Assembly (NCBI GenBank): GCA_039029195.1
Contig: JBCCGR010000001.1
Coordinates: forward strand, 124,001 to 188,000
Length of the DNA: 64,000 bases
Source of the DNA: JBCCGR01 sp039029195
GTDB taxonomy: Bacteria > Pseudomonadota > Alphaproteobacteria > Rhizobiales > Rhizobiaceae
Direction of reading: 5' to 3'
Position 1 is the first letter of the stretch; each line of letters opens with the position of its first letter. Below are positions 10,272 to 18,871 of this stretch, piece after piece. The notes beneath the pieces were generated by a model. The model saw only the letters and a list, made by a program, of their open reading frames with translations, had not been told where the DNA came from and searched no databases. The position numbers and the translations under genes were made by a program.

Positions 10272-11648
10272 ATGCAGCGTCGCAAGTTCAAACCCATCAC
10301 ACTGGAACCAGACAGGTTCACCTGCGCCGGTCTGCTGGCGATTAGTCTATATGCATTGGCTTTCTCTCTGCCAGCAGCCGCGGTTGAAGACCTTAACCGT
10401 GATCGGTTGAAAACAACCGCACAGTATGAATCACTCACAACGAAACTGAAGCTGAGTGAAGCACGCCGCAAGGAACTCGCCGGTGAGATCAAGCGACTGG
10501 AAAAGGATCGGGCAACCCTGAACCGTGCATTGATCGAGACCACTGCCCGCACGCGCGAACTTGAACAAAAGATAGAGGCTGGACGGACCCGCCTAATCGG
10601 CCTTGAAGAAGAGGAAAGCGGTGTCAGAGCATCGCTGAAAACCCGTCGTGCGCTGCTGATTGAAGTTTTGGCCGCACTTCAGCGCATGGGCAGGAACCCG
10701 CCCCCTGCTCTCCTCGTTCGCCCCGAAGATGCTCTTTCCTCGGTTCGAAGTGCCATACTGCTTGGCGCGGTTGTGCCCGAAGTCCGGGCCGAAACAGAGG
10801 TTCTGATCGCCGATTTACAGGAACTCGTTCGGATTCGCGGTGAAATACGGGCTCAAATAAACACCCAGAATGCCAATCTGACCTCGCTTTCGGAGGACGA
10901 AACCCGTCTTTCACTTCTTCTTGAAGAAAAGTCAAAGAAGAGCCGCAAATCCAAGCTAGCCTTGGAGGAAGAACAAAAGACATCCGCCCGCATTGCGACA
11001 GAAGCAAAGAGCCTGAAAGGGCTCATCGCGAAACTGGAGAAATCAATAGATGCGGCGGAAAGGGCAGCAAAAGCAGCCCGCAAGGCCGACGAACGGCGTC
11101 GTAAGGAAGAGGAAAAACGGCTGGAGCAGGCGCGAAGTTCTCCGGACGAACCGGTCGTTGCGGGGCGGCCGGATCCGGGCCGGATATCACCTGCATTGGC
11201 TTTTGCAAAGGCCCTCAACAGCCTGCCAAGACCTGTAAACGGCGTGGAAATTCAATCTTTTGGAGACAATGATGGCTTTGGTGGCACATCGAAGGGACTA
11301 TCCATCGCAACCCGTATCAACTCCCGCGTCATTGCTCCGTCCGACAGTTGGGTTGTCTATGCGGGACCGTTTCGGGCTTATGGGCAACTCATAATTTTGA
11401 ATGCTGGTGAGAAGCACCATGTGGTGTTGGCCGGCATGGATGCCATAAATGTGAGCATCGGCCAGTTCGTTCTTGCTGGTGAGCCGATCGCTGTCATGGG
11501 AGCGCCAAAGGTGGCAGCCACGGCAAATGCAGATATTGGCGCGGCCCGTCCCGTGCTATATGTTGAGTTCAGGAAAGACGACACTCCAATCGACCCGACG
11601 CCCTGGTGGGCAACGGGCAGCGCGAAAAGGCAAACGAATGATTCGTAA
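10272..11648 (+). CDS. EnvC-like murein hydrolase activator (degenerate LytM/M23)
   Basis: A 458-residue protein with an N-terminal signal segment (about residues 17-37), a long charged coiled coil (about 40-290) and a C-terminal LytM/M23-like domain (about 320-445). The zinc ligands of active M23 peptidases are missing: the usual His-x3-Asp is replaced around GTSKGLSIAT and the final His-x-His by PVLYVEF. This matches EnvC-type proteins, which activate amidases at the division site instead of cutting peptidoglycan themselves. Its stop overlaps the start of the downstream protease gene by 11 bases, so the two are translationally coupled. The family is firm; the activator role is inferred. Confidence 0.88.
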   Translation: MQRRKFKPITLEPDRFTCAGLLAISLYALAFSLPAAAVEDLNRDRLKTTAQYESLTTKLKLSEARRKELAGEIKRLEKDRATLNRALIETTARTRELEQKIEAGRTRLIGLEEEESGVRASLKTRRALLIEVLAALQRMGRNPPPALLVRPEDALSSVRSAILLGAVVPEVRAETEVLIADLQELVRIRGEIRAQINTQNANLTSLSEDETRLSLLLEEKSKKSRKSKLALEEEQKTSARIATEAKSLKGLIAKLEKSIDAAERAAKAARKADERRRKEEEKRLEQARSSPDEPVVAGRPDPGRISPALAFAKALNSLPRPVNGVEIQSFGDNDGFGGTSKGLSIATRINSRVIAPSDSWVVYAGPFRAYGQLIILNAGEKHHVVLAGMDAINVSIGQFVLAGEPIAVMGAPKVAATANADIGAARPVLYVEFRKDDTPIDPTPWWATGSAKRQTNDS

Positions 11649-12975
11649 ATTGTCGTTGCTCGCAGCTGGCGCAGTTATCGGCGCCACCGCGGTCATCACC
11701 GTTACAAACAATGTGACCGGTTTGGGCACTGCCACCGCCGCCGGGTCCGAGACCTATCGGCAGCTGAATATCTTTGGCGATATTTTTGAGCGCGTGCGTT
11801 CGCAATATGTTTCCGAGCCGAAGGATCAGGAACTGATCAAAAATGCCATCAATGGCATGCTGCGCTCGCTCGATCCTCACTCCAGCTATCTGGATGCCAA
11901 GGAACAGGCCGATATGCGGGTGCAGACCCGCGGTGAATTTGGCGGTCTGGGCATCGAAGTCACCATGGAGAATGAACTCGTCAAGGTGATCACGCCAATC
12001 GATGAGACTCCCGCCTCGCGCGCTGGTGTTCTGGCAGGTGATCTGATTTCCAAGATCGACGGTGAAAATGTTCGCGGCCTCAGCCTGCAGCAGGCCGTTG
12101 AGAAGATGCGCGGCAAGGTCAACACACCAATCGTGCTGACAGTGCTGCGACAAGGTGCTGACAAACCAATCGAACTCACCATCATTCGTGACATCATTAA
12201 AATCCGCTCGGTGCGACACCGGGTCGAAGGTGGTGATGTCGGCTATCTGCGTGTCACCGGATTTACGGAACAGACCTTCTCCGGACTCGAAAAGGCGATC
12301 AAGAAGATCAATGATGAGCTGGGCGATAACCTCAAAGGCTATGTGGTCGATCTGCGCCTCAATCCGGGTGGCCTGCTTGACCAGGCGGTCAGTGTGTCCG
12401 ACGCATTCCTGGATCGTGGAGAAATCGTATCAACCCGTGGCCGCAACCCGGAAGAAACCCGTCGCTACAACGCCCGTCCGGGCGACGACACGAACGGCAA
12501 GCCCATAATCGTTCTGGTAAATGGTGGCTCGGCTTCGGCTTCAGAGATTGTGGCTGGTGCTCTGCAGGATCATCGCCGTGCAACAATTATTGGCTCCCGC
12601 TCTTTCGGCAAGGGCTCAGTGCAGACGATCATTCCGCTTGGCCCGAACGGTGCCTTGCGCCTCACAACAGCGCTTTATTACACGCCAGCAGGCCGCTCCA
12701 TTCAGGGCAAAGGCATCGAACCGGACATCAAGGTTGACCAGCCGCTTCCTGATGAGCTGAAGGGCCGCGTGGAAGCCCGTGGTGAATCGAAACTGCGTGG
12801 CCACATCAAGGGCAACGACGAAGACGACAAGGGCTCAGGGTCAATCGCCTACGTGCCGCCAGATCCGAAGAACGATGTTCAGTTAAACTATGCTCTTGAT
12901 CTGTTGCGCGGGGTCAAAACTGATGCGGCCTTCCCACCGGACCCAAACAAGGGCGTCTTGAAAAAGAAGTCGTAA
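11638..12975 (+). CDS. ctpA: C-terminal processing protease (S41)
   Basis: A 445-residue periplasmic serine protease with an N-terminal signal or anchor (residues 1-25), a PDZ domain (about 85-165, with the GGLGIEV entry loop) and an S41 tail-specific protease domain. The Ser/Lys dyad can be placed at Ser300 in GSASASEI and Lys325 in SFGKG. The ATG at 11638 is preferred over upstream in-frame starts because it gives the signal sequence MIRKLSLLAAGAVIGA directly. It overlaps the envC-like gene and precedes the yibQ-like gene, the usual alphaproteobacterial order. It probably processes or degrades envelope proteins. A terminator follows. Confidence 0.95.
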   Translation: MIRKLSLLAAGAVIGATAVITVTNNVTGLGTATAAGSETYRQLNIFGDIFERVRSQYVSEPKDQELIKNAINGMLRSLDPHSSYLDAKEQADMRVQTRGEFGGLGIEVTMENELVKVITPIDETPASRAGVLAGDLISKIDGENVRGLSLQQAVEKMRGKVNTPIVLTVLRQGADKPIELTIIRDIIKIRSVRHRVEGGDVGYLRVTGFTEQTFSGLEKAIKKINDELGDNLKGYVVDLRLNPGGLLDQAVSVSDAFLDRGEIVSTRGRNPEETRRYNARPGDDTNGKPIIVLVNGGSASASEIVAGALQDHRRATIIGSRSFGKGSVQTIIPLGPNGALRLTTALYYTPAGRSIQGKGIEPDIKVDQPLPDELKGRVEARGESKLRGHIKGNDEDDKGSGSIAYVPPDPKNDVQLNYALDLLRGVKTDAAFPPDPNKGVLKKKS

Positions 12976-13019
12976 CCAAAAATTAACCACAGATATTGAT
13001 GGTTCATTAACCACAACGA

Positions 13020-13056
13020 AAGGGTTGGTCGCTTGAATGGGCCAGCCCTTTTTTCT
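13020..13056 (+). terminator. Terminator between ctpA and the deacetylase-like gene
   Basis: AAGGGTTGGTC pairs over 11 positions with GGCCAGCCCTT (two G-U pairs), with a nine-base loop, followed by a run of T. It lies 45 bp after the ctpA stop and only 15 bp before the next start codon, so it may attenuate rather than fully end the operon. Confidence 0.7.
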
Positions 13057-13070
13057 TTTCTGTTGTGCTT

Positions 13071-14267
13071 ATGGACGATCTGAACAAGCCGCTCGGCCAA
13101 AACCGAAAGACGGATCGCAAACCGCTTTCACTTGATGTCAGCAAACCTATTATTGGTCTGTGTGCCGCCGCCATCGTCGGCGCGGGTGCCTGGAGTTGGT
13201 GGATCACCGATCCTATGGGTGGTGAACCCCAATCCATCGTCTCGCTGAACACGCTCCCTCAAGGTCAATCGCGACGTGGCGTCGATCGCATGACCACAGG
13301 CTCGACGCAACGCGCACTGCGGCAGCGCGTGCAGTCACGTGAGCGCACCTACACAACATCCGATCCAAACCAGCCTGCCCGTTTGACTGCTGTTACGCCA
13401 CGAATATCCAATCTTAAAGGCGAGGTGATCATCCGCGATCCGTCAGCGATCAATCAGCCGCAATCACTCACACATCTACCCCTGCCTGAATTGATCGAGC
13501 AGTCATCCTTCGGACCACTGCCCGTGCGCGCTGCGTCAGGTCTACGTCCGCTCGATGCCTATGCCCGCCCGGCATCAGGCTATGGACGCGCCCGTATCGC
13601 GATTGTCGTGGGTGGACTGGGGTTGAGCCAAACAGGCACCCAAAATGCCATTCGCTCGCTTCCAGCGGACATAACACTTGGTTTCTCGGCACTTGGATTT
13701 TCACTGAAGCGCTGGTCTCAAAAAGCCAGGCAGGACGGTCACGAACTAGTGCTGCAAATTCCGATGGAACCCACCAACTACGAAACCAACAATCCCGGCA
13801 ACCACACTTTGTTGGCCGACGCGAATGAAGCGGAAAATGCAGCAAGCCTGCGCTGGCTGCTTGCTCGCATGACCAACTATACCGGTGTGATGAACTATCT
13901 GGGTTCAAAGCTCAGTCTCACCCCGGAGGCGCTTTCACCAATTTTGGAAGAGGTTGAAGCAAGGGGGCTTGCCTATTTCGATGATGGCAGCATCACCCAC
14001 TCGGTTTCACCGCAACTGGCCGATAAACTGAAATTGCCCTTCGAGCGCGCCTCGATCACGCTGGACGCAGTTCGATCAAAATCGGCAATTGCCGGGCGGC
14101 TGCGTCATCTTGAGCAGCTTGCACGACGCCAGGGAAGCGCCTTGGGCGTGGCGTCCGCATTTCCGGTTTCGGTGCAACAAATTGCCGAATGGTCTCAAGA
14201 GGCAAAATCACGTGGAATAGAAATCGTTCCCGTGTCTGCGCTTGTTCGCCAACAAAACGGCTCCTGA
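13071..14267 (+). CDS. Divergent polysaccharide deacetylase family protein (YibQ-like)
   Basis: A 398-residue protein with one N-terminal membrane anchor (about residues 25-43) and a low-complexity linker. A C-terminal domain starts near residue 175 (ARIAIVVGGLGLSQTGTQNAI) and belongs to the divergent polysaccharide deacetylase family (formerly DUF610). In this family the NodB-fold is retained but its substrate is not established. Motifs GFSALGFSLKRW, EPTNYETNNPG and GVMNYLGSKL fit. The ATG at 13071 is chosen over a GTG six bases upstream because MDDLNKPLG resembles the usual start of relatives. It sits between ctpA and the Nudix genes. Confidence 0.88.
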   Translation: MDDLNKPLGQNRKTDRKPLSLDVSKPIIGLCAAAIVGAGAWSWWITDPMGGEPQSIVSLNTLPQGQSRRGVDRMTTGSTQRALRQRVQSRERTYTTSDPNQPARLTAVTPRISNLKGEVIIRDPSAINQPQSLTHLPLPELIEQSSFGPLPVRAASGLRPLDAYARPASGYGRARIAIVVGGLGLSQTGTQNAIRSLPADITLGFSALGFSLKRWSQKARQDGHELVLQIPMEPTNYETNNPGNHTLLADANEAENAASLRWLLARMTNYTGVMNYLGSKLSLTPEALSPILEEVEARGLAYFDDGSITHSVSPQLADKLKLPFERASITLDAVRSKSAIAGRLRHLEQLARRQGSALGVASAFPVSVQQIAEWSQEAKSRGIEIVPVSALVRQQNGS

Positions 14268-14268
14268 A

Positions 14269-14781
14269 ATGCCGAAACTCACAGCAGATGACTTGCCCTA
14301 CCGGCGCTGTGTCGGTGTGATGGTACTGAATTCTGAAGGAAAGGTTTGGGTGGGCGAACGCATCAGCCCGCCAAACAGTGAGTACTCCAACGAACCCAAG
14401 CTTTGGCAGATGCCTCAAGGTGGCATCGACAAAGGAGAAGACCCGCTTCCTGCCGCCTGGCGCGAACTCTACGAAGAAACAGGCATCGAGAGTGTTGACC
14501 TCATCGCCGAGGCCCCGGACTGGATCAGCTATGATCTTCCGGATCATCTGATCGGCATTGGTCTGAAAGGCAAATTTCGCGGCCAGAAACAACGCTGGTT
14601 TGCTTTCCGCTTCACCGGCAGCGAAAGCGAAATTCGCATCAGCCCTCCCCCGGACGGTCATCCGGCAGAGTTTCAGGATTGGCAATGGGTCGACATGGAC
14701 CAGCTACCCGACCTGATCGTTTCTTTCAAACGCCAGACCTATCAGGATGTCGTTGCCGTCTTTCGGCATCTGGTGGAATGA
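14269..14781 (+). CDS. rppH: RNA pyrophosphohydrolase, first tandem copy
   Basis: A 170-residue Nudix hydrolase of the RppH/NudH type, which removes pyrophosphate from 5'-triphosphate RNA to trigger decay. The Nudix box is complete: Gly-x5-Glu-x7-Arg-Glu-Leu-x-Glu-Glu-x-Gly in GGIDKGED and RELYEETGI. The preceding LWQMPQ and following KQRWFAFRF motifs are those of RppH. The ATG at 14269 begins just after the yibQ-like stop. Its own stop overlaps the ATG of a second, diverged Nudix gene in an ATGA junction, so both are translated from one message. Confidence 0.93.
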   Translation: MPKLTADDLPYRRCVGVMVLNSEGKVWVGERISPPNSEYSNEPKLWQMPQGGIDKGEDPLPAAWRELYEETGIESVDLIAEAPDWISYDLPDHLIGIGLKGKFRGQKQRWFAFRFTGSESEIRISPPPDGHPAEFQDWQWVDMDQLPDLIVSFKRQTYQDVVAVFRHLVE

Positions 14782-15287
14782 CCGGCAAAGATTGGCGAGA
14801 TGGTTTGCCTTATCGTCCCAATGTCGGGATCTGCCTGATCAATTCTCACGGAAAAATCTGGGTGGGGAAAGGCGAGTCCTCCGGACCGGAAATCGTTGAA
14901 CCTGGAAGAGAATGGCAGATGCCCCAAGGAGGGATCGATGATGACCGCGACATCGTGGAAGCCGCCAAACGTGAGCTGTTTGAGGAAACCGGTGCCCGGA
15001 CTGTGGAAACTCTTGCGGTAACTGAGGACTGGTGGACCTACGATTTTCCAATCCAGGGTGAACCGCCACACAAACTCGCGCCCTTTTGTGGGCAAACGCA
15101 GCGCTGGGTGCTGTTCCGGTTTACGGGAGACGATTCAGAGTTCGACATTTCTGCCCAATCTGTTGACGAACCAGCAGAATTTTTCGAGTGGAGGTGGGCT
15201 GATCCTCAAACCGTCGTGGATCGGGTTGTGCCCTTCAAATACCAGCAATATTCCCGGGTGCTCAACGCATTCTTAAACTGGCTTTAG
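14778..15287 (+). CDS. RppH-like Nudix hydrolase, second tandem copy
   Basis: A 169-residue paralogue of the preceding gene, overlapping it by four bases. It shares the RppH landmarks (EWQMPQGGID, RELFEETGA, QTQRWVLFRF and a C-terminal VPFKYQQYSRVL helix). In the Nudix box the first glutamate (Gly-x5-Glu) is Arg in GGIDDDR, while the catalytic REL-x-EE part is intact. It may therefore be active with altered substrate preference or metal use. Whether it acts on RNA or on dinucleoside polyphosphates cannot be told from sequence. Tandem duplication followed by divergence is the simplest origin. Confidence 0.85.
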   Translation: MTGKDWRDGLPYRPNVGICLINSHGKIWVGKGESSGPEIVEPGREWQMPQGGIDDDRDIVEAAKRELFEETGARTVETLAVTEDWWTYDFPIQGEPPHKLAPFCGQTQRWVLFRFTGDDSEFDISAQSVDEPAEFFEWRWADPQTVVDRVVPFKYQQYSRVLNAFLNWL

Positions 15288-15401
15288 ATCTTTTGATCGA
15301 CATTCATCAAAACCTTCACACAACTGTCTTGGAACAATTCTAGTTCCAAACCGACGCGGCCAGATCCGCGCCCATGAATAACGTGCTGGAGGCTCCCCGC
15401 G

Positions 15402-17282
15402 ATGAGCAATGAAATTTCCTTCGATGAATTCGACGACATCAACAATCCGCGACCCGAAGAGACCGAATTCGACGCGGTCGTCGAATCAGCCCTGTCCCGC
15501 CGCGGATTTCTGGGCGGCACCATGGCATTTGGCCTTGGCACCTTTCTGCTGGGAACTTCCGCACTGACCGGCTCAGCCGAAGCCAATGCGGATCGCTTTG
15601 GGTTCACACAGGTTGCCGCTAATGGTGAAGACACAATCACCGTGCCTGAAGGATTCGACTGGCATACGGTTGTAAGTTGGGGCGACCCGCTTTGGTCCAA
15701 TGCAGCAGAATTCGATCCTGCCACCGGTGGCACCGGTGAGAGCCAGGAACGCGCTTTTGGCGACAACAATGATGGCATGTCGATCTTCCTGCACGAAGGT
15801 CGCCACATAATCGCAGCCAACAACGAATACACCAACCGTTACATCGCTTACGGCAATCGTGAAACCAAACTGCCGGAAAATGCCGACGATGTTCGCAAGG
15901 GCAAAGCGGCTCACGGTGTTTCCGTGTTTGAAGTGGCCGAAAAAGACGGATCATGGTCTGTTGTCAAAGACAGCCCGGTCAACCGCCGCATTACCGCTGA
16001 TACGCCAATGGATATCACAGGACCCGCCGCTGGCCACGATCTTCTGAAAACCGCTGCCGATGCGACCGGCACCAAATCCCTTGGCACCTGGAACAATTGC
16101 GGCAACGGTGAAACCCCGTGGGGCACCTATCTGGCATGTGAAGAAAACTTCAACGGTTATTTTTCTTCGTCAAACAAGGAAATGGAAATTCCGGCGGAAT
16201 TCAAACGCTATGGCATCGGTGTGGACGATTGGGGATATGCCTGGGCAACTGCGGACGAACGCTTCGACATTGCCAAGCATCCGAATGAAGTGAACCGCGC
16301 CGGTTATGTGGTGGAAATCGATCCAATAGATCCAAACTCCACACCAAAAAAGCGCACGACGCTCGGTCGCTTCAAGCACGAAAATGCAGCCGTGGTGATC
16401 GCAGCCAACGGCAAGGTGGTTGTTTATATGGGCGACGATGAGCGCGGTGAATTCCTCTACAAGTTCGTCTCGGAAGGCTACTACTCAGCCACCGGCGACA
16501 ATTCAGATCTGCTCGACAAGGGCACGCTTTACGCCGCCCGGTTCTACGACAATATGACCGGTGAATGGCTCGCTCTCACCAAAGAAACCACTGGCATGAG
16601 CGAAGCCGAAATCTGCATTCACACCAGGATGGCCGCTTCCAAAGTTGGCGCAACCACGATGGACCGTCCCGAGTGGGTTGCTTGCAATCCCAGCAAGGCC
16701 GAAGCCTATTGTGCGCTAACAAACAACAAAAACCGTGGTGTGAAGCCAAACAAAGGTGGAGATGCCACACCCGCGACCGGTCCAAATCCGCGTGAGAAAA
16801 ACCAGTATGGTCAGATCGTGCGCTGGATGCCAGCGGCTGAAGACCACACCGCGACCGGCTTCACTTGGAACCTGTTCGCCCTTGCTGGCAACCCGGCGGT
16901 TCATTCCGACGCTTATGCGGGGTCAGCGAACATCAATTCCGGGAACATGTTCAACTCACCTGATGGTCTGGCGTTTGATCAGAACGGCATGTTGTGGATC
17001 CAGACCGACGGCAAATATTCCAACAAGGAAGATTTTGCCGGAATGGGCAACAACCAGATGTTGATTGGTGACACGGTGACTGGTGAAATTCGCCGCTTCC
17101 TCGTGGGCCCGAAAGAGTGCGAAGTAACCGGCATATGTTTCTCCGCTGATCGCCGCACCGTGTTTGTTGGCATTCAACATCCCGGGGAGAAGGGTGATAG
17201 TCACTACCCCGCAGGCGGTGACAGCGTCCCTCGCTCCGGCATCGTTGCCATCTCGCGGAAGGATCGCGGCATCATCGGCTAA
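15402..17282 (+). CDS. PhoX-type alkaline phosphatase (DUF839), Tat-exported
   Basis: A 626-residue protein with a twin-arginine signal (SRRGFLGG, Arg33-Arg34) followed by a hydrophobic stretch. It is thus probably exported folded, with metal cofactor, to the periplasm. The body matches the PhoX/DUF839 family: WNNCGNGETPWGTYLACEEN, GRFKHENAAVV, the DDERGEFLYKFVS segment and NSPDGLAFDQNGMLWIQTDG. Family members are Ca/Fe-dependent phosphomonoesterases. A Shine-Dalgarno (GGAGG) precedes the start by 9 bases. I see no clear Pho box upstream. The gene is monocistronic, with its own terminator. Confidence 0.92.
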   Translation: MSNEISFDEFDDINNPRPEETEFDAVVESALSRRGFLGGTMAFGLGTFLLGTSALTGSAEANADRFGFTQVAANGEDTITVPEGFDWHTVVSWGDPLWSNAAEFDPATGGTGESQERAFGDNNDGMSIFLHEGRHIIAANNEYTNRYIAYGNRETKLPENADDVRKGKAAHGVSVFEVAEKDGSWSVVKDSPVNRRITADTPMDITGPAAGHDLLKTAADATGTKSLGTWNNCGNGETPWGTYLACEENFNGYFSSSNKEMEIPAEFKRYGIGVDDWGYAWATADERFDIAKHPNEVNRAGYVVEIDPIDPNSTPKKRTTLGRFKHENAAVVIAANGKVVVYMGDDERGEFLYKFVSEGYYSATGDNSDLLDKGTLYAARFYDNMTGEWLALTKETTGMSEAEICIHTRMAASKVGATTMDRPEWVACNPSKAEAYCALTNNKNRGVKPNKGGDATPATGPNPREKNQYGQIVRWMPAAEDHTATGFTWNLFALAGNPAVHSDAYAGSANINSGNMFNSPDGLAFDQNGMLWIQTDGKYSNKEDFAGMGNNQMLIGDTVTGEIRRFLVGPKECEVTGICFSADRRTVFVGIQHPGEKGDSHYPAGGDSVPRSGIVAISRKDRGIIG

Positions 17283-17307
17283 ACCCGACACCACCGCAAC
17301 AATTGGG

Positions 17308-17336
17308 AACCCTCGCATTCGTGCGAGGGTTTTTTT
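17308..17336 (+). terminator. Rho-independent terminator of the phoX-like gene
   Basis: A perfect ten-base-pair stem AACCCTCGCA / TGCGAGGGTT with a TTCG tetraloop, ending in a T tract. It lies 26 bp after the stop codon. Confidence 0.93.
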
Positions 17337-17440
17337 GTGCGCTCAAACCGCGGGAATGGTTGAATCGGGCTATATTGTCTCGCCCCCGGATTCGCGCCGA
17401 TATCGTGGTATAGTAATCCCACAACGGTATGGAGGGACCG

Positions 17441-18193
17441 ATGCACACTCTGGAAATCAAAACCATTTCGGCAGCCGATGTTCGCGCTGCATTCATGGAT
17501 GGCGTCGCTGATTTCAAACGCAAGCCTGGTTTGAGCCTGTTTTTTGGAGCGGTCTATGCCGTATTCGGCGTCGTTTTCGTAACCGGCCTTCTTGTCTTCG
17601 ACAAAATCTGGATGGTGGTTCCAGCGGGTGTGGGCTTTCCACTCGTCGCGCCCTTCGTCGCTGTGGGACTCTACGAAATGTCCCGGCGTTTCAAAGCAGG
17701 GCAGAGTTTCACCTGGAGCGAGATATTTTCAGTCATTTTCAATCAGCAAAGACGTGAGTTTGGCTGGATGGCCTTCGTCATGCTGTTTGTGTTTTGGATT
17801 TGGATCTACCAAGTCCGCCTGTTGCTTGCGCTGTTCTTGCAGTGGCAGTCATTTTCGTCTTTGGAAGGGTTTTGGGAGATCATCACCACCACCTCAAACG
17901 GTGCCCTGTTTCTGTTGGTGGGAACAATCGTGGGAGCATTTCTGGCAACGGTTTTGTTCAGCATCACCGTGATCGCAATGCCGCTTCTGCTCGACAAGGA
18001 TGTGGATTTCGTCTCAGCGATGATCTTGAGCATTCAAACCGTGCATGCCAATCCGGTCGTTATGCTTGGATGGGGCGCGACGATTGCTGCTTTGGTTTTT
18101 GCCGCGCTCGTTCCCGCGCTGCTCGGCATCATTATTATTTTGCCGATACTCGGCCATGCCACCTGGCATCTTTATGAGCGGGCTGTTGGGTAG
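17441..18193 (+). CDS. DUF2189 integral membrane protein
   Basis: A 250-residue protein with about six membrane segments and the N-terminal pattern of DUF2189 proteins (soluble helix with DVRAAFMDGVADFKRKPG, then GAVYAVFGVVF). The function of this family is unknown. An ATG at 17429 is in frame, but GGAGGG at 17431-17436 sits correctly before the ATG at 17441, which I therefore take as the start. The gene is convergent with the ATP synthase operon and shares its terminator region. Confidence 0.85.
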   Translation: MHTLEIKTISAADVRAAFMDGVADFKRKPGLSLFFGAVYAVFGVVFVTGLLVFDKIWMVVPAGVGFPLVAPFVAVGLYEMSRRFKAGQSFTWSEIFSVIFNQQRREFGWMAFVMLFVFWIWIYQVRLLLALFLQWQSFSSLEGFWEIITTTSNGALFLLVGTIVGAFLATVLFSITVIAMPLLLDKDVDFVSAMILSIQTVHANPVVMLGWGATIAALVFAALVPALLGIIIILPILGHATWHLYERAVG

Positions 18194-18213
18194 TTCCGCC
18201 AATTCAAAGGCAC

Positions 18214-18236
18214 AAAAAAAGCGCCGTTTGGCGCTA
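18214..18236 (-). terminator. Terminator of the F1-ATPase operon
   Basis: Read on the minus strand, AGCGCC-AAAC-GGCGCT is followed by seven T residues. It is 30 bp past the atpC stop and also lies just after the convergent DUF2189 gene, where the U tract is absent. Confidence 0.85.
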
Positions 18237-18265
18237 TCCTTGGACAGAATTCAGGTAAGTCGCGA

Positions 18266-18673
18266 TCAGGCAGCAAGAACCGCTTCACGCACTTCCTGAA
18301 GCTGGTTCAGGCGCTCTTCCGCCTTCTGACGCTTAGCGTCATCATCGGCGTCAGCCACATCTTCCTGCGCATTTTTGATCTGCTGGTCGATCGCTGCCGC
18401 ATCAATTTCAGACGCGGGTACTGCGTATTCAGCCAGAAGCGTAAAGCCCTTTGGTGAAACGTCGGCAAATCCACCGCGCACAAAGAACTTGGCTTCTTCG
18501 CCATTGGCAAGCTTGGCTTCCACCAGGCCCGGACGAAGCGTGGACATCACAGGCGCATGGTTAGCAAACACACCAAAATAGCCTTCGGTGCCAGGCACAG
18601 TGACTTCAAGCGCATCTTCCGACAGCAAAAGCCGCTCAGGAGAAACCAGTTCAAATGTAAAGCTGTCAGCCAT
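18266..18673 (-). CDS. atpC: ATP synthase F1 subunit epsilon
   Basis: A 135-residue protein, the regulatory epsilon subunit of the F1 central stalk. It has an N-terminal beta-sandwich (FELVSPERLLLSEDALEVTVPGTEGYFGVFANHAPVMS-type sequence) and a C-terminal helical hairpin rich in Ala, Glu and Lys. It is the last gene of the atpHAGD-orf-C unit. Its ATG overlaps the end of the 67-residue Cys-motif ORF by eight bases. The length is normal. Confidence 0.96.
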   Translation of the reverse strand: MADSFTFELVSPERLLLSEDALEVTVPGTEGYFGVFANHAPVMSTLRPGLVEAKLANGEEAKFFVRGGFADVSPKGFTLLAEYAVPASEIDAAAIDQQIKNAQEDVADADDDAKRQKAEERLNQLQEVREAVLAA

Positions 18674-18869
18674 TTTGACGTCCGCTCAGCAATGCAGCTT
18701 CAAAATGTGAAACCGCTTTTTCAAACTTGTCTCGGCAACCGGTGTTGCAGAAACCAACGACCTGGCCCTTGTAGAGGGTCAGGGAATCTTCACTCACAGA
18801 CTTGCCGGACCATGGGCAGGCAGCATTCACGCAGTCTGCCAGTTTTAGATCGACTATGCCTGCCGTCAC
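18666..18869 (-). CDS. Small Cys-motif (YHS/TRASH-like) protein inside the atp operon
   Basis: A 67-residue protein with a GTG start, two bases after the atpD stop, whose end overlaps the atpC start. It has four cysteines (13, 18, 41, 45) in the pattern C-x4-CPWSGK and GFCNTGC-x-DKF, with a hydrophobic strand between. This is the layout of small YHS/TRASH-like treble-clef metal-binding proteins. Tight packing on both sides shows it is a true operon member. Its partner, metal and connection to ATP synthase are unknown. Confidence 0.8.
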   Translation of the reverse strand: MTAGIVDLKLADCVNAACPWSGKSVSEDSLTLYKGQVVGFCNTGCRDKFEKAVSHFEAALLSGRQNG

Positions 18870-18871
18870 AA

